The notes beneath the pieces were generated by a model. That model ran no database searches. It saw only the letters and a list, made by a program, of their open reading frames with translations, and was not told the DNA's origin. From the NCBI GenBank assembly GCA_024637055.1, contig JAGXFZ010000024.1, positions 1 through 32,489 of the forward strand: a DNA stretch of 32,489 nt. The letters are read 5' to 3'. Position numbers and translations under genes: made by a program. This DNA comes from Gracilibacter sp. (GTDB lineage: Bacteria; Bacillota; Desulfitobacteriia; Desulfitobacteriales; Syntrophobotulaceae). Below, one piece after another: positions 26,849 through 32,489 of this stretch (position 1 is the stretch's first letter; each line of letters starts with the position of its first letter).

Positions 26849-27787
26849 TTAAGTTATCCTATTTATATCTATACCCTGGTAATAATGTGTAAGAATCTCC
26901 TTGTAATTTTTCCCATCTTTGGCAAGATCATTGGCACCATATTGAGACATTCCAACACCATGACCGTTTCCATAGACCATTAATTCGATTTTATCTACAT
27001 GTATTTTCCATTCGAAGTCTGTAGATGGTAATTGCAACCTTTTTCGAAAATCTGTTGCGGAATATATTCTATTTCTTATAGCTAAAGTCTTAATACGTCC
27101 TGCTTTAGTTCTATCTAAAACAAGTAAATCATTTACTGAGAATTGACTAGGAATCTGTTGAAATTCTAAAAGTTTATAGAAAGTGTTCGTGTCAAATGTC
27201 ATATATTTAACATAACGCAAAGTATTTACTTCACCTGAAGATACATTAACCAAATAGCCAACATTCGTGCTCCAAACCTCACCAGCTCTCTCGGTCTCTC
27301 TTCGCCCACTGCTACTATGGTAGACAGCATCAATTAGCTGCCCCTTGTAAGTAAGGACCATGCCTTGCGTTTCTTCTACGGCTTTGGAAATCTTACGATG
27401 GTATTTCCAGTAGTTAATTACTCCCCATTTTTTTATCATTTCCTGAGTAGAAATCCAAGCTTGGGTTTTCTCCGTAGTATCAACATCAAATGTATCCTCG
27501 GAAGTACTGTCATTTTTCCTTTTTAGGGCGTAGGTTCTAGCTGCAACGGCTTGAGCCTTTAGAGCCTCTGATTCAAATACCGCCGGCATCTCAGCCGCCA
27601 CAACTCCTATCAGGTATTCTTCTAGAGGTAACGTATGAATATCATTATTCTCCAAATGTAGACGTACCTGTAAATCTTTTTTTTTGTTGTTTGAACCCAA
27701 GATATTATTTAGCACAAATGGAATTACCACAATTAATAATATAACGGCTAAAGTACCAGCCGTTATTCTGATTAATTTCTGATTCAC
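26849..27787 (-). CDS. spoIID: Stage II sporulation protein D, lytic transglycosylase
   Basis: SpoIID cleaves glycan strands in the septum during engulfment of the forespore, in the DMP complex with SpoIIM and SpoIIP. I start at GTG 27787 with GGGGGAGG 8 bases upstream, giving 312 residues; nine upstream in-frame codons lack a ribosome site. One N-terminal membrane segment (about 8-30) is followed by the SpoIID domain with LPLEEYLIGVVAAEMP, the probable catalytic glutamate being about residue 66, and the signature GNGHGVGMSQYGA near the C-terminus. A SigE-like promoter lies just upstream and a terminator follows, so it is probably transcribed on its own. Confidence 0.96.
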   Translation of the reverse strand: MNQKLIRITAGTLAVILLIVVIPFVLNNILGSNNKKKDLQVRLHLENNDIHTLPLEEYLIGVVAAEMPAVFESEALKAQAVAARTYALKRKNDSTSEDTFDVDTTEKTQAWISTQEMIKKWGVINYWKYHRKISKAVEETQGMVLTYKGQLIDAVYHSSSGRRETERAGEVWSTNVGYLVNVSSGEVNTLRYVKYMTFDTNTFYKLLEFQQIPSQFSVNDLLVLDRTKAGRIKTLAIRNRIYSATDFRKRLQLPSTDFEWKIHVDKIELMVYGNGHGVGMSQYGANDLAKDGKNYKEILTHYYQGIDINRIT

Positions 27788-27849
27788 TTTTCTTGCCTCC
27801 CCCACGCAGTACAAACATTTTCAGAAACAGTACAAGCTATTCCCGTTAA

Positions 27850-27878
27850 TTTGTATGCAGGAGAAACTGAGATATGAT
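27850..27878 (-). promoter_or_regulatory. SigE-type sporulation promoter of spoIID
   Basis: On the minus strand ATCATATC (27878 to 27871) and CATACAAA (27857 to 27850) are 13 bases apart. The SigE consensus is about GTCATATT, N13-15, CATACAAT, so both boxes match well. The start site would be near 27843, giving a leader of about 55 bases. spoIID is a known SigE target in Bacillus, which agrees with the reading. Confidence 0.7.
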
Positions 27879-27894
27879 TAATATTAGATAATTA

Positions 27895-29145
27895 TTATTC
27901 CACTTTAACTATTTCAGCACCCAATCCCTTAAGCTTTAATTCGATATCTTCGTAACCTCTCTCTATATGATGGATTTCTCTAATTTCCGTTGTCCCTTTC
28001 GCCGTCAAAGCCGCTAACACTAAAGCTGCACCTGCTCTTAAATCACTTGATGCGACAGGAGCTGCATACATGCTATCTATACCTTGCACGATAGCACTAC
28101 GTCCTTCAATTTTGATATCTGCTCCCATTCTTTTAAGTTCTTCGACGTGCATAAATCTGTTTTCAAACACAGTCTCTGTTATTACTGATGTCCCTTTAGC
28201 TCTCGTTAGCATCGCTAACATGGGCGCTTGCAAGTCGGTTGGAAATCCTGGATGGACTTGTGTCTTAACATCAACTGCTGAATAGTTACCTTTACTCATG
28301 ACCCTAATCCCATCATCTTCTTCTTTAAAGATAACTCCTGCCTCATCAAGTTTGGCCAAGAGGGGTTTAAGGTGGGCAGGAATCACATTACTTACTAATA
28401 CCTCTCCTCCACATGCTGCAGCCATCAAGATATATGTTCCGGCCTCAATCCGATCGGGGATAACTGTATGGGTGGTACCATGAAGTTCCCTAACTCCTTC
28501 AATCGTAATGATGTTAGTGCCCGCTCCTCGAATCCTTCCACCCATTTCATTGATAAAGTTTGCTAAATCAACTATCTCTGGCTCTTGAGCCGCATTTTCT
28601 ATAATAGTCTGCCCCTCCGCATAGACAGCTGCCATCATAATATTTTCTGTGGCTCCCACACTAGGAAAATCCAGGTAAATACGAGCTCCCTTAAGTCTGG
28701 TTACGCTAACATCCAGAAATCCATGATCCATTCTAACTTGTGCTCCTAATGCTTCTAAACCTTTCAGATGCCAGTTTATTGGCCGTGAACCAATTGCGCA
28801 ACCTCCGGGATGCGAAATCCGTACCCTCCCTTTACGGGCTAACATCGGACCCATAATCACTATAGAAGCTCTCATTTTGGAGATAAGATCATACGGTGTT
28901 TCCACACTGTTTATTTCTTTGATTGAAATATGTAGTTTCTTACCATTTCTCTTGATTTTACCTCCTAGAGATTCAATCACCTGACTCATAACTTGTACAT
29001 CTAATAAGTCAGGAGCTTCTTCCAGTACTATTTTATCAGATGTTAATAAGCAGGCAGCGATAATAGGTAAGACAGCGTTCTTCGCACCGCTAACTTCAAC
29101 TTTGCCCTGCAATTCCTTCCCGCCTGTCACTAAAAACTTGCTCAA
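27895..29145 (-). CDS. murA: UDP-N-acetylglucosamine 1-carboxyvinyltransferase
   Basis: MurA transfers enolpyruvate from phosphoenolpyruvate to UDP-GlcNAc, the first committed step of peptidoglycan synthesis and the fosfomycin target. The catalytic loop cysteine is present in HPGGCAIG (about residue 116 from my start), so the enzyme should be fosfomycin-sensitive in type. K-N of the substrate site is in SGAKNAVLP. The ATG at 29154 directly abuts GGGGAG with no spacing, whereas a TTG three codons later (29145) is 9 bases from it and gives the family N-terminus (M-SKFLVTGG), so I prefer TTG; the product has 416 residues. The neighbours are ywmB-like and spoIID, as in Bacillus murAA. Confidence 0.95.
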   Translation of the reverse strand: MSKFLVTGGKELQGKVEVSGAKNAVLPIIAACLLTSDKIVLEEAPDLLDVQVMSQVIESLGGKIKRNGKKLHISIKEINSVETPYDLISKMRASIVIMGPMLARKGRVRISHPGGCAIGSRPINWHLKGLEALGAQVRMDHGFLDVSVTRLKGARIYLDFPSVGATENIMMAAVYAEGQTIIENAAQEPEIVDLANFINEMGGRIRGAGTNIITIEGVRELHGTTHTVIPDRIEAGTYILMAAACGGEVLVSNVIPAHLKPLLAKLDEAGVIFKEEDDGIRVMSKGNYSAVDVKTQVHPGFPTDLQAPMLAMLTRAKGTSVITETVFENRFMHVEELKRMGADIKIEGRSAIVQGIDSMYAAPVASSDLRAGAALVLAALTAKGTTEIREIHHIERGYEDIELKLKGLGAEIVKVE

Positions 29146-29169
29146 TTTAGTCATCTCCCCGATATGTTA

Positions 29170-29222
29170 CACTTGTGCAATAGCTTGTTTTTTTTAGCAA
29201 CAACAAGTTAAAGAGACAAGTG
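29170..29222. other. Nested inverted repeats in the murA leader
   Basis: CACTTGT (29170-29176) pairs with ACAAGTG (29216-29222), and inside it CTTGTT (29184-29189) pairs with AACAAG (29202-29207). The structure starts 24 bases upstream of the preferred murA start, and the rest of the 151-base gap to the next gene holds nothing clear. It is AU-rich; function unknown. Confidence 0.35.
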
Positions 29223-29296
29223 AGTATTTAACCCTAAGCTAAATAGTTCTTTTTCTTTTGATTTTTTCCTGCAAGAGTCTAAAATTATTCTATTTC

Positions 29297-29935
29297 TTAG
29301 AACTCTTCCATTAATGCAGGTATAGCTAAAATGGTCTTCTCTTGATTTCTTTGGTTATTGGTAATAATCTGGATATTGGTATCGAATTCATTAGACCTTA
29401 CTACTTTAGCAATAGTATCACTGTAGCCAGTTATAGAGAGCAGTTTATCTGTTTTTGTCTTTTGTATTTTCTGTATCCAGTTCAAACTTAGGTAATTTTT
29501 AACATCAATTGTTTCATTTATTTGCTGTTGGAAATACAGTAGAATTCCTGTTCCTTTTAGTTCCCGCTCTATATAGGCAAGTTGTTTAGAAATTAGTTTT
29601 TCTTCTCCCTTATTAACTTGGTTTTCCGAAGAAAGTTTATATACTTTTTGTTCTGCAAAATCGCTAATTACATCCTGCCGCCATACAAATGGGCTATTTT
29701 GAACGATTTCATTAAGAACTGTTAGGTCACTGCTATCATCAGTCCAGAGTATATATTTAACTGTCGAGGTCTCACAATGAGTCAGTCCAGAATTCAGGAG
29801 TAATTTAAAGTCCTCCACTTGCCTGCCGTTATTTATTTTATATAACTCAGCAAATAGGAGTGAAGGAGATAAAACAAAAATTAGCATTAACCCCCATATA
29901 ATCTGTTTTCGCTTATTAACCATTTTATCATACAA
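29297..29935 (-). CDS. ywmB: YwmB-like exported protein
   Basis: Probably the YwmB family protein that lies directly upstream of murA in Bacillus and many spore formers; its role is not known. The product is 212 residues from TTG 29935, or 208 from the ATG at 29923; neither has a strong ribosome site (only GAGAGAAG). A signal peptide or anchor covers about residues 12-30 (WGLMLIFVLSPSLLFA), so most of the protein is outside the membrane. The rest is mixed helix and strand without catalytic motifs I recognise. The call rests on position, length and topology more than on clear motifs. Confidence 0.65.
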   Translation of the reverse strand: MYDKMVNKRKQIIWGLMLIFVLSPSLLFAELYKINNGRQVEDFKLLLNSGLTHCETSTVKYILWTDDSSDLTVLNEIVQNSPFVWRQDVISDFAEQKVYKLSSENQVNKGEEKLISKQLAYIERELKGTGILLYFQQQINETIDVKNYLSLNWIQKIQKTKTDKLLSITGYSDTIAKVVRSNEFDTNIQIITNNQRNQEKTILAIPALMEEF

Positions 29936-29961
29936 CTTCTCTCAGTTTAATCTATATTTAT

Positions 29962-29975
29962 AGTTTGACCAAACT
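29962..29975. promoter_or_regulatory. Palindrome in the divergent ywmB / metal-sensor intergenic region
   Basis: AGTTTG-AC-CAAACT is an inverted repeat with 6-base arms. For the minus-strand gene it falls between a possible -35 (TTGTGT) and -10 (CTATAA), where a repressor would block transcription. It is 135 bases upstream of the CsoR-type start, and lacks the G-tract seen in typical CsoR/RcnR operators, so the binding protein is unknown. Confidence 0.3.
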
Positions 29976-30109
29976 CTTAAAACACAAAACATTATTGACA
30001 CAGTAAAACTTACCAACTTGTGAAATTAAAAGCTTTTTTCTTTGACTTTGTTTGTGATAAAATGATGTGTAGATTGTTAATTATTAAGTTTTGGGAAAGG
30101 GAGTCTTGT

Positions 30110-30400
30110 GTGAACGCAAATGACCATACCCACTCTCATCAACATCCTCATAAAAAAAGTGTTCTTAATAGACTTTCAAGAATAATAGGACATTTGGAAG
30201 GCATTAAAAGGATGGTTGATGATGATGTCGATTGTAGCGATGTCTTAATTCAATTATCTGCTGTGCGTTCAGCTGTAAACAGTACTGGCAAAACAATCCT
30301 CAGTGATCATATAAATCACTGTTTATTGCATGCCTATGAAGAAAATGATACAGAAGTACTTGATAAATTGAATGATGCTATCGATAAATTTTTGAAATAG
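30110..30400 (+). CDS. csoR: CsoR/RcnR-family metal-sensing repressor
   Basis: An all-helical tetrameric repressor of the CsoR/RcnR family (DUF156) that releases DNA on metal binding. I start at GTG 30110 (AAAGGGAG spaced 6), giving 96 residues; the open frame reaches back to 30020 without support. The ligands of the copper sensor CsoR are all present with its spacing: C42, H67 and C71 (C, +25, +29). The N-terminus is histidine-rich (DHTHSHQHPH), and H10 lies 32 residues before C42, the spacing of the extra histidine in the nickel sensor InrS and in RcnR. Copper or nickel/cobalt are both possible. It converges on a Co/Ni importer across a shared terminator. Confidence 0.9.
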   Translation: MNANDHTHSHQHPHKKSVLNRLSRIIGHLEGIKRMVDDDVDCSDVLIQLSAVRSAVNSTGKTILSDHINHCLLHAYEENDTEVLDKLNDAIDKFLK

Positions 30401-30441
30401 TTTTAAGGCATTTAGAATCTATTCGGTTATTTGTCTATAAC

Positions 30442-30490
30442 AAAAACCTTGAAGTTTTTATCCTCTGGGAGTAAAAGTTTCAAGGTTTTT
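30442..30490. terminator. Bidirectional terminator between csoR and cbiO
   Basis: AAAAACCTTGAA (30442-30453) pairs with TTCAAGGTTTTT from 30479, with further imperfect pairing inward (TTTTTA/TAAAA). Both strands end in a U-run, so it serves the plus-strand regulator and the minus-strand cbiO. Confidence 0.88.
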
Positions 30491-30504
30491 TTATTTACTA
30501 CACT

Positions 30505-31341
30505 TCAATTGTTCCTTCGGATTATTCTTTTAATCTTGCTAACTGCTTCTTCAATAGTCATGGGGAAAAAAAAATCACCGTCTTCCGGAAGTTCCTTGAA
30601 TATTTTGGCTACAGTTGGGAAGTCAAGATCTGCCTGTTCAATTATATAGGGATCAATCAGGATGCCCTTATCTCCTTCGGCTAGGACCTTTCCCTCCTGG
30701 ATGACAACTATTTTATCAGCCCACTCCGCAGCCAGATCCACATCATGTGTAGCTATTACAATTGTTTTTCCCTCCTCAGATAAATCCCCCAAGATTTGCA
30801 GTAGCCCTTTTTTTCCACGTGGATCTAGATAAGCAAACGGCTCATCAAAGATGATAATGTCAGGTCTCATAGCCAGTACCCCTGCTATGGCCACTCTTTT
30901 CTTCTGTCCGTAACTAAGATGATATGGTGCTTTGTCTGCCAAATCCTCGATTCTTACTGCTCTTAGAGCAGATTCCACTCTTACCACCACTTCTTCCGAA
31001 GACAGGCCCATATTCAAAGGACCAAAACTCACATCTTCTCTAACCGTCATAGAAAAAATCTGATCATCAGGGTCTTGAAACACCATCCCCACTTTGGTTC
31101 TGACAATTTTTTCCGTTTTCTTACTTACTTCTAAATCTTCCACCCGGACCTTACCTGTTTGCGGAAGATTCAAGGCATTAAAATGCAAAAGTAAAGTAGA
31201 TTTCCCTGCTCCGTTAGGACCGAGAATCGCTACTCTAGAATTTTTCTTAATATCTAGATTTATGCCTTTAAGAGCCTGAGTACCTTCTTCATAGCTAAAG
31301 AACAAATCTCTTACTTCGATGCAATTAACCAATAAATCCAC
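30505..31341 (-). CDS. cbiO: Energy-coupling factor cobalt/nickel importer, ATPase
   Basis: The ATPase of a group I ECF importer for cobalt or nickel ions. At up to 278 residues it shows Walker A GPNGAGKST, the Q-loop VFQDPDDQIFSMTV typical of CbiO/EcfA proteins, the signature LSYGQKKRVAIAGVL, Walker B IIFDEPFAYLDPRG and the switch histidine ATHD. The start is ambiguous: GTG at 31341 or TTG at 31332, the latter 5 bases after GGTGG; both overlap the end of cbiQ. A single ATPase gene means it would work as a homodimer, as in metal-specific ECF systems. It ends in the shared terminator with csoR. Confidence 0.94.
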   Translation of the reverse strand: MDLLVNCIEVRDLFFSYEEGTQALKGINLDIKKNSRVAILGPNGAGKSTLLLHFNALNLPQTGKVRVEDLEVSKKTEKIVRTKVGMVFQDPDDQIFSMTVREDVSFGPLNMGLSSEEVVVRVESALRAVRIEDLADKAPYHLSYGQKKRVAIAGVLAMRPDIIIFDEPFAYLDPRGKKGLLQILGDLSEEGKTIVIATHDVDLAAEWADKIVVIQEGKVLAEGDKGILIDPYIIEQADLDFPTVAKIFKELPEDGDFFFPMTIEEAVSKIKRIIRRNN

Positions 31342-32131
31342 CAGCTTCTAGCAATTTTATACTTAAAGTGAAACATACAAATCCTATTCCCCAAAGAATA
31401 TCGGCTATTTGGACTCGTTCTCGTCTTTTAATAGCTTGATGTTCTTTACCATAACTTTCTCCACCATAACCTCTTGCTAACATCGCAAAGTATACTCTCT
31501 CTGCCCGTCCCATGGAGCGTATAAACAATACAGCAATCACTTGAGCGATTGTTTTTAGAGCTTTTCGATTAAAAATGCTTTGGTTTAAATCGTAGGCCCT
31601 TGCCCTACGCGCTAGCTTCATCCTTGTTAATTCTTCGCCTAGCACAAAGAAGTATCTGACAGTAAATTCTATTATACCCACTAAGATAGCAGGCATATGA
31701 AGTTTACGGAATCCGTTAATAATCTCCCTAAAGCTAGTAGTGGCGTTAAGGAGAGTGACTGCTAAGACAGCTGAAAGTAAACGCAAGAATAAAAGTATTG
31801 CTTTGTCGATACCTTCTTGGGTGGCAGTAATGCTCAAATTTCCTACCTCCCAGGAAGAAATCTCTCTACCGGGGGTAATAAAGGGAAATACCAGAATCAA
31901 GGCTCCTCCGAAAAGAAAAACCCAGGCTAGCCTCTGAACAATTGGGGAGAATGGTGTTCCTACTGCCTTAAGAATAATCATGATAAAAGTGGTTCCTACG
32001 GCTAGACCTAAGATTGACTGTAGTGATGAACTAATAAATATAAAGCCGACAACACTAATAATTTTTACCCTAGTGTCCAGCTTATGAATACTTGTTTGTT
32101 TACTGCTTAGTTGTTCAAAGAAAATATTCAT
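31325..32131 (-). CDS. cbiQ: Energy-coupling factor cobalt/nickel importer, transmembrane protein
   Basis: The T-component that couples the ATPase to the metal-binding S-component. The 268-residue protein has about five to six membrane segments and the two short Ala-Arg-Gly coupling motifs expected of the family, RRARAYD near 180 and MLARGYGG near 220. The ATG at 32131 follows AGGGTG. The gene overlaps cbiO by up to 17 bases. The 120-base gap to the next component holds a repeat fragment and would be unusual spacing for an otherwise tight operon. Confidence 0.94.
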   Translation of the reverse strand: MNIFFEQLSSKQTSIHKLDTRVKIISVVGFIFISSSLQSILGLAVGTTFIMIILKAVGTPFSPIVQRLAWVFLFGGALILVFPFITPGREISSWEVGNLSITATQEGIDKAILLFLRLLSAVLAVTLLNATTSFREIINGFRKLHMPAILVGIIEFTVRYFFVLGEELTRMKLARRARAYDLNQSIFNRKALKTIAQVIAVLFIRSMGRAERVYFAMLARGYGGESYGKEHQAIKRRERVQIADILWGIGFVCFTLSIKLLEAGGFIG

Positions 32132-32194
32132 AGTGTCACCCTGTTTCCATAAGTAAGTTTAAACAAAGCGGGCATTGCTTTTCGGCAGATTCAC

Positions 32195-32252
32195 CGTTCC
32201 TTGCCATCCATGGCATTAACAGCTGCGCTCCATTCGTGCTGCACTTGTCGGT
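32195..32252. repeat. Fragment related to the 217-base inverted-repeat element
   Basis: CGTTCCTTGCCATCCATGGC at 32195-32214 matches 23182-23201 at 18 of 20 positions. The following bases (32221-32250, GCTGCGCTCC then GCACTTGTCG) resemble the element's other half at 23107-23136. The two blocks are in the opposite order here and the 34-base ends are not evident, so it is a rearranged or partial copy. It sits between cbiQ and the PDGLE gene. Confidence 0.6.
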
Positions 32253-32489
32253 CATATCTCGCTATGTTTATTTTTGTTGGAAGTGGCAATCAACTTGGCG
32301 AATATTATCATTAATGTAAATGTTAATAGTATTCCAGTTATTCCCGCTAGGATTCCTGCCAATACCTTATTCTCTAATCCAGGTACTTCGTAATCAGGTA
32401 AGGGTGATGAGATAACTTCCTTACCATCTGCCATTTCTAGAAAAACGAAATCTTCAGCGACTCTTTCTAGCCCATCCGGACTGGAGGAG
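32252..32489 (-). CDS. PDGLE-domain component of the cobalt/nickel importer (5' end outside window)
   Basis: A partial gene. The frame is open from the window edge to its stop at 32252, with about 79 residues visible. It includes SSSPDGLERVAEDF near the edge, SPLPDYEVPGL, and one C-terminal membrane segment (about LAGILAGITGILLTFTLMIIF). SPDGLE and PLPDY-PGL are the hallmarks of the PDGLE domain, which serves as the CbiN/NikN-like small component of Co/Ni ECF importers or as a C-terminal extension of CbiM/NikM. An internal ATG at 32434 would cut the motif and is not the true start. The S-component cbiM/nikM is expected just beyond the window. Confidence 0.85.
   Translation of the reverse strand, partial: SSSPDGLERVAEDFVFLEMADGKEVISSPLPDYEVPGLENKVLAGILAGITGILLTFTLMIIFAKLIATSNKNKHSEI

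Overview
The window looks like a chromosomal segment of an endospore-forming, low-to-moderate GC Firmicute, most likely in Clostridia. The reasons are the sporulation genes spoIID and spoIIID beside an mbl-type actin gene and murA, strong AGGAGG-type ribosome binding sites, frequent TTG and GTG starts, and a gene order that resembles the Bacillus/Clostridium comF - hpf - secA - prfB - ftsEX - ctp - uvrBA block. I cannot name the species from sequence alone. Almost everything is on the minus strand; only a glycosyltransferase gene and a CsoR-family regulator read on the plus strand.

Layout from left to right (transcription mostly right to left). 68-4974: uvrB-uvrA, excision repair, with a 335-base structured leader/intergenic region. 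5310-6335: a P-loop protein of unknown role. 6457-10621: ftsE-ftsX-M23 murein hydrolase activator-S41 protease, a cell-wall/division module. 10883-12660: a split transketolase. 12700-17166: hpf, secA and prfB; prfB carries the classical +1 programmed frameshift, so its intact 370-residue product begins at 13813. 17311-19755: a polar amino acid ABC importer. 19792-20095: a noncoding stretch with the importer promoter and a cluster of DnaA-box-like sites. 20096-23070: comFC, comFA and an unknown membrane-anchored protein. 23059-23275: a 217-base element with 34-base inverted repeat ends. 23306-25145: a GT4 glycosyltransferase convergent with a TagA/WecG transferase. 25279-29935: mbl, spoIIID, spoIID (with a SigE-like promoter), murA and a YwmB-like gene. 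30110-30400: a CsoR/RcnR-family metal sensor. 30505-32489: an ECF-type cobalt/nickel importer (CbiO, CbiQ and a PDGLE-domain component cut by the window edge).

The coding content is mostly conserved housekeeping, envelope and sporulation machinery. The more unusual material is between genes: (i) the DnaA-box cluster upstream of the importer promoter, (ii) the 217-base inverted-repeat element and a related fragment 9 kb away, (iii) the uvrB leader with a perfect 15-base inverted repeat enclosing hairpins, one of them duplicated outside the repeat, and (iv) a metal sensor whose predicted ligand set resembles the nickel sensor InrS and which lies next to a Co/Ni importer. I found no CRISPR array, phage, transposase gene or clearly new multi-gene system.
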